DNA from: Pseudomonas morbosilactucae
GTDB taxonomy: Bacteria; Pseudomonadota; Gammaproteobacteria; Pseudomonadales; Pseudomonadaceae
DNA length: 57,629 bases
Direction of reading: 5' to 3'
Assembly (NCBI RefSeq): GCF_023241715.1
Contig: NZ_JALQCW010000079.1
Span: forward strand, 1-57,629
The notes beneath the pieces are model-generated. The model worked only from the letters and a program-made list of their open reading frames with translations, was not told the DNA's origin and made no database searches. Below, piece by piece: positions 25,971 to 35,564 of this stretch. The position numbers and the translations under genes were made by a program. The stretch's first letter is position 1. Every line of letters starts with the position of its first letter.

Positions 25971-28900
25971 TCAGCGTTCGGCCTTGGACAGCAGGGTGTA
26001 AATGCAGGGCAGCACGAACAGGGTGAACAGGGTGCCGATGGACATCCCCGTGGCGATCACCATGCCGATGTCAAAGCGACTGACGGCGCCGGCGCCGGTG
26101 GCCAGGATCAACGGCACCATGCCAAAGACCATGGCGGCGGTGGTCATCAACACCGGGCGCAGGCGGATGGCGGCCGCTTCTTCCACGGCCTCTCGGGCGC
26201 TCAGGCCCTTGCTCTGGCGCAACTGGTTGGCGAACTCGACGATCAGGATCCCGTGTTTGCTGATCAGGCCGATCAGCGTCACCAGGCCCACCTGGGTGTA
26301 GATGTTCATGCTCGACCAGCCGAGAAACAGCGGGATCAAGGCCCCGCAGATCGACAGCGGCACCGTCACCAGGATCACCAACGGGTCACGGAAGCTCTCG
26401 AACTGCGCAGCCAGCACCAGGAAGATGATCGCCAGGGCCAGGCCGAAGGTCACCCACAAGGCACTGCCTTCCTGGACGAATTGGCGACTGGCGCTGGCGT
26501 AGTCGAAGGCATAGCCGGCCGGGGCTTCTTCCCGGGCGATCTGGCGTACGGTCTCGATGGCCTCGCCCATGCTCACCAGGGGCACACCGGAGAGGGTGGC
26601 GGCGTTGAGCTGCTGGAACTGGTTCAACTGTCGCGGCCGGGCGCGGTCGCTGACCTTGATCAGGGTCGACAGCGGCAAGGCTTCGCCCCGGTTGTTTTTC
26701 ACGTAGTAGTTGTTCAGCCAGTCAGGGTTGTCGCGGTAGGCGCGCTCGACCTGGGCGATGACCTTGTAGCTGCGCCCGTCGATGGTGAAGCGGTTGATCT
26801 CCGCCTCCCCCAGCAGGGTCGCCAGGGTGCCGCCCAGGTCTTCCATCGACACGCCCATCTGCGCCGCTTTGGCCCGGTCGATGTCCACCACCACTTCGGG
26901 TTTGTCGAAGGCCAGGTCGAGGTCGACGAAGGCGAACTTGCCGGACTCCATGGCCCGCGCCTTGATTCGGTTGGCCACCTCCAGCAGCGCCTCGTACCCG
27001 TCGGGGGTGTTGATCACGAAGGCGAACGGCAGGCCTTCGCCGGTGCCGGGCAGGGACGGCAGGTTGAAGCCGAAGACCTGCAGCCCGGCGATGCCGTCGA
27101 GTTTGCTTTGCACCTTGGGCAGGATCTGCATCTGGGTCTGGCTGCGCTCGTTCCAGGGCTTGAGCAGGAAGCCGCCGATGCCCGATTGCACGCCGTTGAA
27201 GCCGTTGATCTGGAACGACGAGTAGTACTCGGGGAACTCTTTGAAGATCGTCAGGAACTCATCGGTGTAGGCGTTGAGGTAGTCCAGGTTGGTGGGCTGG
27301 GGCGCACTGGCCATCATGAAAATGATGCCCTGGTCTTCATCGGGGGCCAGCTCAGACTTGGTGAACTTGAGCAGCAGCGGAATCAGGCACAGCACGATGA
27401 GTGCAAACACCAGCACCACCGGGCGGGTGTTGAGGGTGCCGTGGAGCATGCGCTGGTAGCGTCGCTTGAGGCCTTCGAAAATCTGGTCGAGGCGATAGGC
27501 CAGGCCGCTGGGGTTTTCGTCATGGCGCAGTAACAGCGCACACATCATCGGCGACAGGGTCAGGGCGACGATCCCGGAGATCACCACGGCCCCGGCCAGG
27601 GTCAGGGCAAACTCCTTGAACAGTGCCCCGGTCAGGCCTTGGAGAAAGCCAATGGGCGCGTAGACCGCTGCCAGGGTGATGGTCATGGACACCACCGGCA
27701 TGGCGATTTCCCGGGCGCCCTCGATGGCGGCATCGAACGGCGTCTTGCCCTCTTCGATGTGCCGGTGGATGTTCTCCACCACCACGATGGCATCGTCCAC
27801 CACCAGGCCGATGGCCAACACCATCGCCAGCAGGGTCAGGAGGTTGATCGAGTAGCCCATCAACTGCATGAAGAACATCACACCAATCATCGACAGCGGA
27901 ATGGTGATCACCGGGATCACCACCGAGCGCAGGGCGCCGAGGAACAGGAAAACCACGACGATGACGATCAACACCGCTTCGAACAGGGTCTTGACCACTT
28001 CGTCGATGGAGGCCTGGATAAACAGGGTGGCGTCGTAGGCGATTTCCGATTTGAGGTTGGGCGGCAACTGGGCTTCCAGCTGCGGCATGATCTTGCGTAC
28101 TTCCTTGATCACGTCCAGCGGGTTGGCGCCCGGGGTCGCCTTGATCCCGATGTACACCGAGGGGATGCCGCCAAAGGAGCTGATGGCGTTGTAGCTTTCA
28201 GCGCCCATTTCCACCCGCGCCACGTCACTGAGCAGGACCCTGCTGTCACCCTCGACCTTCACTGGAATGGCGGCAAAGGCTTCGGCCGACTTGAGTTCGG
28301 TGTTGGCGTTGATGCTGGTGACCACGTATTCGCCCTTCACCTCGCCGGCGGCCGAGAGGAAGTTGTACTGGCGCACCGCGTTGGTCACGTCGCTGGCACT
28401 GAGACCGAAGCCGGCGAGCTTGACCGGGTCCAGCCAGAGGCGCATGGCGAACACCTGGTTGCCGAGGATCTCCGCCTCGGCCATACCGGGCAGGGTGGCC
28501 AGCTTGGGCTGGATGACCCGTGACAGGTAGTCGGTGATCTGCGGGTTGTTCAATTCCTGGCTGTAGAAACTGATGTACATCAGCGCCGAGGCGTCTGCGG
28601 CTTCTTTGCTCAGCACCGGGTCTTCGGCTTGCTGGGGCAACTGGTTCTTGACCTCGTTGGCCTTGGCCAGCAATTCGGTGAACAGCCGGTCGCTGTTGGA
28701 GCCGATCCGCGCGTAGATCGAAATCACCGAGAAGTTTTGCCGGCTGACCGAGGTCATGTAGTCGATGCCTTCGGCGCTGGCCAGGCTCTGCTGCATGGGT
28801 TGGGTGATGTAGCCCTGGATGGTCTCGGCGTTGGCCCCGGGGTAGGCGGTGGTCACCGTGATCAGGGCGTTTTCCATTTGCGGGTACTGGCGCAGGGGCA

Positions 28901-28994
28901 GCTTGCTCCAGGCCTGGAAGCCCAGCAGGACAATCAACAGGCTGACCACGGTAGCGAGCACCGGGCGGCGAATGAACGGATCGGTAAAGGCCAT
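25971..28994 (-). CDS. mexW: RND multidrug efflux transporter, MexW-like
   Basis: A 1007-residue inner-membrane RND pump. It has the family pattern: TM1 after MAFTDPFIRRPVLATVVSLL, two large periplasmic loops, GLVVDDAIVVVENI in TM4 with the paired Asp residues for proton transfer, and a second membrane half ending in LFVLPCIYTLL. The start at 28994 follows AAGGAAC. It is 13 bases downstream of the adaptor gene. Synteny with P. aeruginosa PA4374-4375 supports the MexVW name. No outer-membrane channel gene follows, so a shared channel such as OprM is expected. Confidence 0.88.
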   Translation of the reverse strand: MAFTDPFIRRPVLATVVSLLIVLLGFQAWSKLPLRQYPQMENALITVTTAYPGANAETIQGYITQPMQQSLASAEGIDYMTSVSRQNFSVISIYARIGSNSDRLFTELLAKANEVKNQLPQQAEDPVLSKEAADASALMYISFYSQELNNPQITDYLSRVIQPKLATLPGMAEAEILGNQVFAMRLWLDPVKLAGFGLSASDVTNAVRQYNFLSAAGEVKGEYVVTSINANTELKSAEAFAAIPVKVEGDSRVLLSDVARVEMGAESYNAISSFGGIPSVYIGIKATPGANPLDVIKEVRKIMPQLEAQLPPNLKSEIAYDATLFIQASIDEVVKTLFEAVLIVIVVVFLFLGALRSVVIPVITIPLSMIGVMFFMQLMGYSINLLTLLAMVLAIGLVVDDAIVVVENIHRHIEEGKTPFDAAIEGAREIAMPVVSMTITLAAVYAPIGFLQGLTGALFKEFALTLAGAVVISGIVALTLSPMMCALLLRHDENPSGLAYRLDQIFEGLKRRYQRMLHGTLNTRPVVLVFALIVLCLIPLLLKFTKSELAPDEDQGIIFMMASAPQPTNLDYLNAYTDEFLTIFKEFPEYYSSFQINGFNGVQSGIGGFLLKPWNERSQTQMQILPKVQSKLDGIAGLQVFGFNLPSLPGTGEGLPFAFVINTPDGYEALLEVANRIKARAMESGKFAFVDLDLAFDKPEVVVDIDRAKAAQMGVSMEDLGGTLATLLGEAEINRFTIDGRSYKVIAQVERAYRDNPDWLNNYYVKNNRGEALPLSTLIKVSDRARPRQLNQFQQLNAATLSGVPLVSMGEAIETVRQIAREEAPAGYAFDYASASRQFVQEGSALWVTFGLALAIIFLVLAAQFESFRDPLVILVTVPLSICGALIPLFLGWSSMNIYTQVGLVTLIGLISKHGILIVEFANQLRQSKGLSAREAVEEAAAIRLRPVLMTTAAMVFGMVPLILATGAGAVSRFDIGMVIATGMSIGTLFTLFVLPCIYTLLSKAER

Positions 28995-29007
28995 GGGGGT
29001 TCCTTGA

Positions 29008-30159
29008 TCAGTCAGCGCGAGGCGGGCTGTTCTGTGGGGCTGGCAGCAATTTGTCCGGGCTGATGGCGATGTGTGCGCCATTGTCCAGTTTGATCTGGCC
29101 GGCGCTGACCACTTGCTCGCCCTGAGCCACGCCCTTGTTGATCAGCACCAGGCCGCTGCGGCGTTCGCCGGTGTCGACGAAGCGCCGTTCGGCGATCAGG
29201 ATCGGCTGGCCCTTGTCGTCCTTCTCCAGGCTGCCGTCAGCGGCCTTCTTCTGCGCCACCACATACACCGAGTTGCCATAGAGGGTGTAGGTGATGGTGC
29301 TTTCCGGCAGCACCACACGGTTCTTGGGGTTGGCCAGCAGCACTTGCAGGTCGGCGAACATGCCTGGCAGCAGCTTGCTGTCGGGGTTGGCCAGGGTGGC
29401 GCGAACCAGCACGTTGCGGGTGGTGCTCTCGACCTTGGGGTTGATCGCGCTGATGTTGCCGGTGAAGTGCTCGCCCGGGTAGGCGGAGACGCTGATCTGT
29501 ACGGCTTGGCCGAGGCTGATGGCGGGCACCGATTGTTCCGGTACGTAGAAGTCCAGGTAAAGGCTGCTCAGGTCCTGCAGGGTGGCGACCACCGTGCCGC
29601 TGGCCAGGTAGTCGCCGACGTCCACCTGGCGAATGCCGATGGTGCCGCTGAAGGGCGCGAGGATGCGCTTCTTGGCCAAGGACGCCTTGAGTTGGTTGAC
29701 CGTGGCCTTGTTCTTTTGCAGTTGCGCCGAGAGTCGGTCGAACTCGCCTTTGGAAATGGCCTGGCTACCCACCAGTTGGCTGCCGCGCCCATAGTCCAGC
29801 TGGGCCAGGCCGAGGTCGGCCTGGGCCGTTTCCAGCAGGGCGCTTTCCACGGCGTTGTCCAGTTGCAGCAAAGGTTGCCCGGCCTTGACCTTCTGCCCGG
29901 ACTGGAACTGCAGGTCCTTCACCGTGCCAGCCACTTCCAGGCTGAGGTTGACCCCTTGCAGGGCCTTGAGGGTGCCGACACTGGGCAGACGTTCCTGCCA
30001 GGGCTGCTCGTTGGCCGTCGCCACGGCAACGCTGATCGGCGGCTTGGGCACCGAGAACATCTGGACCATCTGGTAGATGGAGAACGCCTTGTAGCCGGCC
30101 AGCAACAGCACGACCAACAAGACAATGCCCAACATGATCAGCATGCGGCGACGCAGCAT
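29008..30159 (-). CDS. mexV: RND efflux periplasmic adaptor, MexV-like
   Basis: A 383-residue membrane-fusion protein. One N-terminal membrane helix (about 7-30) anchors it; there is no lipobox, unlike MexA. The lipoyl-like half-motifs (VKDLQFQSGQKVKAGQPLLQL and IGIRQVDVGDYLASG) frame a coiled-coil hairpin at about 95-155, and a beta-barrel follows. The start at 30159 follows AAGGAAAC. It forms an operon with the pump gene. Confidence 0.88.
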   Translation of the reverse strand: MLRRRMLIMLGIVLLVVLLLAGYKAFSIYQMVQMFSVPKPPISVAVATANEQPWQERLPSVGTLKALQGVNLSLEVAGTVKDLQFQSGQKVKAGQPLLQLDNAVESALLETAQADLGLAQLDYGRGSQLVGSQAISKGEFDRLSAQLQKNKATVNQLKASLAKKRILAPFSGTIGIRQVDVGDYLASGTVVATLQDLSSLYLDFYVPEQSVPAISLGQAVQISVSAYPGEHFTGNISAINPKVESTTRNVLVRATLANPDSKLLPGMFADLQVLLANPKNRVVLPESTITYTLYGNSVYVVAQKKAADGSLEKDDKGQPILIAERRFVDTGERRSGLVLINKGVAQGEQVVSAGQIKLDNGAHIAISPDKLLPAPQNSPPRAD

Positions 30160-30262
30160 ATTCCGTTTCCTTGGAGAAAAAGCCGGGAAAGACAAGCGCG
30201 GTAGCCGGGAACATTACTCCGACTTGCAGGGCTGTTCCAGATGGCTATCCGGCCATCCGTAC

Positions 30263-30287
30263 GCCCTTCGCCGGCGCGGCGAAGGGC
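30263..30287 (-). terminator. Hairpin downstream of the DUF1513 gene
   Basis: GCCCTTCGCC and GGCGAAGGGC form a 10-bp stem with a 5-base loop just after the DUF1513 stop. No T-run follows on the minus strand, so it may be an attenuator or 3' end stabiliser. Confidence 0.55.
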
Positions 30288-30293
30288 GCGACT

Positions 30294-31394
30294 CTAGATC
30301 AAATGCAGATGGTTGTCCCAAAGGCCTGCGGGCAGGTCCAGGGGTTTTGCTACAAGCTGTTTCTGGCGGCAGTCGTAGAAGCGGCAACGCCCTTGCCCGG
30401 AGGTCACCACGAAGCCATCGGCCACCGCGCCAACGCCCGCACAGTCGGGCAGAGGGGCGTCCAGGCGCACCTCGCCGCTGTCCAGGTCCCAGATGAAAAA
30501 GCGGTTGCCCCGGGGAGCCGTCAGGGCCACCAGGCGCAGTTCGCTGTGCACCGCGACACTGGCGGTGTAGTGCCCCATGGCTTGTAGCTGATGCTCGGCC
30601 ACCGGAAAGGCCACGAAAGGCTGGCCGGGGCGTTTGATGGCCAGCAACTCGGAGGGCTCATGGGCGGCGCCCATGAACTGCTGGCCGGTGACGATGGTGC
30701 CGTCGCTGGCAATGCCCATGTGGCGCACGCTGTTCATCTGCTGGGCCAGGGTTTCCTTGCTCAGCAGGGTGCCGTCGCGCTGCATCAGCACCAGGCTCGG
30801 CTCCATGGCGTTGAGGTTCATCTCTACCCGGCTTTCGGCTTCGGTACGGATACCGCCGTTGGCCACCACCAGGGTCTCGCCGTCGGGCATCCACGACACT
30901 TGGTGGGGCCCGATGCCGTGGGTCGAGATCTCGCTATCATGCACCAGGCGCTCGCCTTCGAACCGGTACACCCCGAGCAGGCCGCGGCCGGGATCCAGGG
31001 TGTCGTTCTCGGTGGCGTACAGCCAGTCGCCGCTCTTGTGGATCACCGCATGCCCGTAGAAGTGCCGGTTGGGCCGGGACACCAGGGTTTGCAGCAAGCG
31101 GCCGTCACGCAGGTCGATCAGGTAGCTTTCGGTGCCCGGGCGGCGGGCGACGAACAGGGCAATCGGCAAGCTCGGGTGGTTGATGATGTCGTGGCAACGT
31201 TGGCCGACCTGGGTGGCAAACAGCTGTTTGCCGTCCAGTTGATAACCGACGGCGTAATGCTTGCCGTCCCCATCATCCCTGGCCGACAGCAGTACCGGCG
31301 GCTTGTCCTTTTGCTTGAACAGCGTCCAGCCACCCAAGGTCACGGCGCTGAGCAGCAGGCTGCCCAGTGCCAAAGCCTGACGTCGCAGCATCAT
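30294..31394 (-). CDS. DUF1513 periplasmic beta-propeller-like protein
   Basis: A 366-residue exported protein of family DUF1513. The N terminus has the RRQALALGSLLLSAVTLGG pattern, which could be a Tat or Sec signal (twin Arg at residues 4-5). The rest has repeated beta motifs such as YLIDLRDGRLLQTL, GLLGVYRFEG and FFIWDLDSGEV, suggesting a WD40-like propeller. Several histidines (RCHDIINH, FYGHAVIHKSGD, GIGPHQVSW) could bind metal or haem. The start overlaps the stop of the imelysin gene (TGATG), so it is co-translated in an iron-linked cluster. Function unknown. Confidence 0.8.
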   Translation of the reverse strand: MMLRRQALALGSLLLSAVTLGGWTLFKQKDKPPVLLSARDDGDGKHYAVGYQLDGKQLFATQVGQRCHDIINHPSLPIALFVARRPGTESYLIDLRDGRLLQTLVSRPNRHFYGHAVIHKSGDWLYATENDTLDPGRGLLGVYRFEGERLVHDSEISTHGIGPHQVSWMPDGETLVVANGGIRTEAESRVEMNLNAMEPSLVLMQRDGTLLSKETLAQQMNSVRHMGIASDGTIVTGQQFMGAAHEPSELLAIKRPGQPFVAFPVAEHQLQAMGHYTASVAVHSELRLVALTAPRGNRFFIWDLDSGEVRLDAPLPDCAGVGAVADGFVVTSGQGRCRFYDCRQKQLVAKPLDLPAGLWDNHLHLI

Positions 31395-32458
31395 CAGTCA
31401 CCGTCGTTGGCGTTGAAGCCCAGTTGAATGCCCAGCGCCTTGGCCAGTTCGCCTTCATGCAGGCGGTGGACCACGTTGAGGCTGTCGTAGAGGTCATTGA
31501 GTTGCTGGCGCCCGGCGTCGTCGTTGAGCATTTCACTCAGGGAGCGCTGGCTGCTGGCGAACAGTTTGAGGGACGCGGCATAGGCGGCGTCGATCTTCTC
31601 GGCCAACGGCTTTTGCTCAGCCGGCAACAGGCCGCGCAGGCCTTTGTTGTCGACCCCGGCCCAGACGGTTTGCGCCGCGCTGAGGCTGGCTTCCAGGCTT
31701 TGCAGGGACGACTGGCTACGCCAGGCATCGGCCTGGAATGGCTGGGGAATGCCCTTGCTCTGGCGACCCATCGGGGTGCCGAGCTTTTTCTTCAGGGTGT
31801 CCAGGGCGGTGACCTGGACCCGCAGCAGGTCGGCAATCGCTTCGTGGGAGTCGGCGTAGCGCTGGTTGGGGAACTTGCTCATCTGCGCCAGCATGCCGTC
31901 GTTGGTGTTCCAGCTGGAGAGGATTTCCTCGGCCAGTTGCTTCTGACGTTCGCCAATGGCGGTCAGCAGGGGGCAATAGCGGGCTTTCTGCTCGCTGTTG
32001 GCCATGTCGACCTTGGCGTCGAACAGGATGTATTCGTAGGCCGAGAGGCCCTGCACCACAACACTGGACTTGGCCAGGGCAGCGGCGTCGATCTGCGGGC
32101 TGGCGGTGACCAGCTGTTCGACCTGACGGCCCACCAGGTTCTTTTTGTCCGGCCAGAACTGCACCTGCCAAGCGCGGTTGCCCTCGGCCAGCGGGCCGAT
32201 CAACAGCGGCTGCAACTCAGCCCAGGCTTTTTGCGCGTGGAGGAAGTCGGCACGGGCGGTGTCCAGGTTCTCTTTGCCTTCGCAGAACGCCAGGGCGCTG
32301 ATGGCCAGTTGGCGGTCGGCGTCGACCCAGCGGCTGTACGTCGGCAGGATCACTTGTTTGGCGATGGCGGCAGACGTCACGGCTTGTGGGTCCTGGGGCG
32401 AGCAGGCGCCCAGGGCGATGGCGGCAAGGCTGGTGAAGAGCAGTTTGGGGCGGAACAT
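31394..32458 (-). CDS. Imelysin-family (M75) lipoprotein, altered metal motif
   Basis: A 354-residue lipoprotein with lipobox LGAC19. The body is the four-helix imelysin fold (Peptidase M75). Imelysins are periplasmic iron-handling proteins like EfeO; their signature is GxHxxE. Here the segment is GLSAYEYILFD (about residue 133), with Ser in place of His, while the icmP copy upstream has GYHAIEF. It lies between DUF1513 and the di-haem oxidase in one operon. Whether it still binds iron is open. Confidence 0.85.
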   Translation of the reverse strand: MFRPKLLFTSLAAIALGACSPQDPQAVTSAAIAKQVILPTYSRWVDADRQLAISALAFCEGKENLDTARADFLHAQKAWAELQPLLIGPLAEGNRAWQVQFWPDKKNLVGRQVEQLVTASPQIDAAALAKSSVVVQGLSAYEYILFDAKVDMANSEQKARYCPLLTAIGERQKQLAEEILSSWNTNDGMLAQMSKFPNQRYADSHEAIADLLRVQVTALDTLKKKLGTPMGRQSKGIPQPFQADAWRSQSSLQSLEASLSAAQTVWAGVDNKGLRGLLPAEQKPLAEKIDAAYAASLKLFASSQRSLSEMLNDDAGRQQLNDLYDSLNVVHRLHEGELAKALGIQLGFNANDGD

Positions 32459-32490
32459 GTTCGGGCTCCCGTTTCTTTTAGAGAAGGTGT

Positions 32491-33918
32491 TTATAGAGAA
32501 TTCAGGAATGCCAGCAACGCAGCGCGCTGTTGGGCATTGAAGGTTAATACCTGTTGCTGCGCCGCTTGGGCTTCGCCGCCGTGCCAGAGCACGGCTTCGA
32601 GCAGGTTGCGGGCGCGGCCGTCATGCAGGAACTGGCTGTGGCCACTGACCGTTTCGCTCAGGCCGATGCCCCACAACGGCGGGGTGCGCCAGTCGCGGCC
32701 GCCGGCCTTGAATTCGCTGCGGTGGTCGGCCAGTCCTTCGCCCATGTCATGCAACAGCAGGTCGCTGTAGGGGCGAATCACTTGATTGGCCAGTTCAGGT
32801 TCCGCAGCATCGGCCGCGGTGGTGAATTGTGGCGTGTGACAGGATTGGCAACCGGCCTGGTAGAACAGGTTCTTGCCGGCCAGGACCTGCTCGGCGCCCA
32901 CGTCGCGGCGTGCGGGAACGGCCAGGTTACGGGTGTAGAACAGCACCAGGCGCAGGATGTTCTCGCTGACCTCCGGTTCGCCGTCCGGGCCGTTGCCATT
33001 GGGGGCGTGCTTACAGGCGGTCTGGGTGTCGGTGCAATCATCAAAGGGTCTCAGGCCGGTGGTCAGGCCCATATCACCAGAGAACGCGTGAACATTTTGT
33101 TGATTGAGGTTGGGTTGCCCGGCTTTCCAGCCAAAACGCCCGAGTACGGTTTTGGCCTGGGCATCGTCCCAGACCCAGTTCGGCCGGCCGGCAATGCCAT
33201 TTTTGTCTTTGCCCTGCTCGGCGGCATTGGCCAGGATCGCCGCCTCGGGAATGGCTTCCAGCAACCCCAGGCCGATCATCGGCGGCGCCACCCTGGCAGA
33301 GAATTGCGTCTCGGGGTGCATCGGTCCGTAGCCCAGTTGGGTGATCTGCAGCCGCGGTTTGCGCAACTCCACCAGGGTGCCATCCTTGAAGCGCACGGGC
33401 AGCGGCTCATAGTCGACTCGCACCTTGCCTTCCGGGGCCACGCCGGGCACGGCCATGTCCTGCAGCTGCCCGCCGTAGACCGGTTCCGGGACTACGCCCA
33501 TCTGCTCGATGACCTTGGCGTACGGCGGGGCATCGGGGATCGACAGGCGCACCAGCATCGACACGGCGTTTTCCGCATCCGGTGCCGGTGGATGGCCGCG
33601 GCCGTCTTTGACATGGCAGTTCTGGCAGGCATTGGTGTTGAACAACGGGCCCAGGCCATCGCGGGCGGTGGTGGTGGACGGGGCGATCACCCAGGGGCTG
33701 CGGAAGAAGCTGTTACCCACGCTGAAGTCCAGGCGCCGGGTCGGCGACAGGTTGGCGGAAGGCAGGGAATAAGCATTCTGGTCGGTCTTGCGCACGGTCG
33801 CTGCACCGCCCGAGCGGGCTTCACCCGGTTCGGCCTGGGTAAAGCGCGGGGCATCATCGCAGGCACTCAGGCCCAGGGCCATGAAGAGTGCGGTGCAGCG
33901 AAGCAGCAGCGGGGGCAT
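32491..33918 (-). CDS. Di-haem thiol oxidoreductase-like lipoprotein (DUF1111)
   Basis: A 475-residue periplasmic c-type cytochrome with lipobox LSAC20 and two CxxCH haem sites, C98-C101-H102 (ACQNCH) and C357-C360-H361 (GCQSCH). It belongs to the di-haem peroxidase-like family annotated as thiol oxidoreductase (COG3488, DUF1111). The start at 33918 (MPPLLLRC) gives a normal lipoprotein signal; the twelve residues before it do not. It is the first gene of a three-gene operon with an imelysin and DUF1513. It may oxidise iron or pass electrons to periplasmic partners; this is inference. Confidence 0.85.
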   Translation of the reverse strand: MPPLLLRCTALFMALGLSACDDAPRFTQAEPGEARSGGAATVRKTDQNAYSLPSANLSPTRRLDFSVGNSFFRSPWVIAPSTTTARDGLGPLFNTNACQNCHVKDGRGHPPAPDAENAVSMLVRLSIPDAPPYAKVIEQMGVVPEPVYGGQLQDMAVPGVAPEGKVRVDYEPLPVRFKDGTLVELRKPRLQITQLGYGPMHPETQFSARVAPPMIGLGLLEAIPEAAILANAAEQGKDKNGIAGRPNWVWDDAQAKTVLGRFGWKAGQPNLNQQNVHAFSGDMGLTTGLRPFDDCTDTQTACKHAPNGNGPDGEPEVSENILRLVLFYTRNLAVPARRDVGAEQVLAGKNLFYQAGCQSCHTPQFTTAADAAEPELANQVIRPYSDLLLHDMGEGLADHRSEFKAGGRDWRTPPLWGIGLSETVSGHSQFLHDGRARNLLEAVLWHGGEAQAAQQQVLTFNAQQRAALLAFLNSL

Positions 33919-34014
33919 CGGACATCCTGCAAGACGAGCAAAACAAGGGCGCAAAGTCTAACAGGGCAGGGGGGATTGAATAAGAGGAATTATCGTTTGG
34001 TTTGATGCAGGGCA

Positions 34015-34047
34015 AATAAAAAAGGCGGCCATCAGGCCGCCTTTTTA
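34015..34047 (-). terminator. Intrinsic terminator of icmP
   Basis: AAAGGCGGCC and GGCCGCCTTT with an ATCA loop; on the minus strand seven T follow. Thus icmP and the downstream three-gene operon are separate units or partly read through. Confidence 0.88.
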
Positions 34048-34061
34048 CACAGACGCAGCGA

Positions 34062-35404
34062 TCAGAATTCGTGATCGGCGTTGTCCGGGTTCAGGTCGCT
34101 GATGCCCAGCTTGCCGGCAGCCTGCTCGATCGAGCCGGTCTGCTTCACCAGGGAGGCGATGGCGTCGCGCACGATCTGGTTGCCAGCGGTGTTGCCGGCG
34201 GCGATCAACTGGTCGTAGTGCTCACCCTTGTTGGCGTGATCGACCATGACCTGGATCTTGGCTTCGGTGGCTTCCAGATCGGCCTTGAGGGCCGCGTCGG
34301 CGGCCGGGTCGGCCTTGGCCACCAGGGACGACAGGCTGGCGCCGGTCAGCTTGGTGCCGTCGACGCGGGTGTATTCGCCCAGGTAGACGTTACGCACGCC
34401 CTTGGCGTCGTAGAAGTGCGAGTTGTGGGTGTTGTCGCTGAAGCAGTCCTGCTCGTCTTCCGGCGAGTTGGCTTCCAGGGATACTTTCATCCGCTCGCCC
34501 GCCAGTTCGCCCAGGGAGAGGCTGCCCATGCCGAAGAGCATTTTGCGCAGGCCGGTTTCAGCCGGTTCGGCTTCCAGGGTGGCGCGGTAGTTGTCAGCCA
34601 CGTTGGGCTTCCAGTTGCCGACCATTTCTTCCAGGTCGGTGACCAGCAGTTGGGTCACGGCTTTCAGGTAGGCACGACGACGTTCGTTGTGGCCACCGGT
34701 AGCGCCGGCGCCTTCCAGGTAGTCGGACGCAGGACGAGCGCCGGCGCCTGGGCCGGTGCCGTTGAGGTCTTGGCCCCAGAGCAGGAATTCGATGGCGTGG
34801 TAGCCGGTGGCGACGTTGGCCTCGGAACCGCCCAGCTCATTGAGGCTGGCGAGTTTTTCCGGGGTGATGTCTTTGACGTCGACCTTGTCTTCGCCGACCT
34901 GTACTTCAGTGTTGGCGATGATGTTGGCGGTGGCACCCGGGTTGCCCAGGGCGTGTTCGTAGGACTTGTCGACGTAGTCGATCAGGCCTTCGTCCAGCGG
35001 CCAGGCGTTCACCTGACCTTCCCAGTCATCAATGATGGTGTTGCCGAAACGGAACACTTCGCTCTGCAGGTAAGGCACGCGTGCAGCGACCCAGGCGCCT
35101 TGGCGGCTTTCAGGGTTTCGTCATTGGGCTTGGCAAGGAAGGCGTCGACTGCGGTTTGCAGGGTTTTCGCAGTGGATTCGGCATCGCTGTAGACGGCGAA
35201 GACCATGTCGGCGTAATGCGCGACCACGGCCTTGGCGGCGGCTTCGTCGACTTTGCCGGCATTGGCAGCCGCCGCAGGAGCAGCCGTGCTGGCAGCTGGG
35301 GTTGGCGCTTGCGGTGCGGCAGCCTTGTCTTTGCCTTCGCCGCAACCGGCGAGGGAAATAGCGATGGCCAACAGACTGGCGGTAGCCAGAGGCATACGAA
35401 TCAT
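34062..35404 (-). pseudogene. icmP: icmP (imelysin lipoprotein), broken by a one-base frameshift
   Basis: An imelysin-family gene in two frames. The first part starts at 35404 (MIRMPLATAS) with a lipobox LAGC21 and an Ala/Pro-rich linker, then runs as a normal M75 domain to DETLKAAKA. The second part, in another frame to 34062, continues as VPYLQSEVFRFGN with the iron motif GYHAIEF and a normal end (DNADHEF). The two join if one base is restored near 35095-35098: the minus strand reads AAG GCG CC TGG where AAG GCG GCC TGG would give KAAWVAARVPYL. As given, translation goes off-frame and stops at 35009-35011. No other damage was seen, so this is either a recent mutation or a sequence error. 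IcmP is an insulin-cleaving metalloproteinase or iron-handling lipoprotein in P. aeruginosa. Confidence 0.85.
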
Positions 35405-35460
35405 GGCGAACATCCTGCTTCGAGAGGGGTAGACGGGCGCGGGGGCGCGCAAAACTGCAA

Positions 35461-35484
35461 CATAATGCGAAAGATTTGCATTAG
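35461..35484. promoter_or_regulatory. Fur-like palindrome upstream of icmP
   Basis: TAATGC-(9)-GCATTA is a perfect 6-bp inverted repeat. CATAATGCGAAAGATTTGC (35461-35479) matches the 19-base Fur consensus at 12 positions. About 60 bases upstream of the icmP start. Weaker than the bfd site. Confidence 0.5.
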
Positions 35485-35564
35485 GTGTAAAGGGTTGTAC
35501 CTGTAAATATTTCTTATTCACAGGTTGATTGCGCTGGGTCAGTGGGGCCGGTGCCGAGGCCGCT

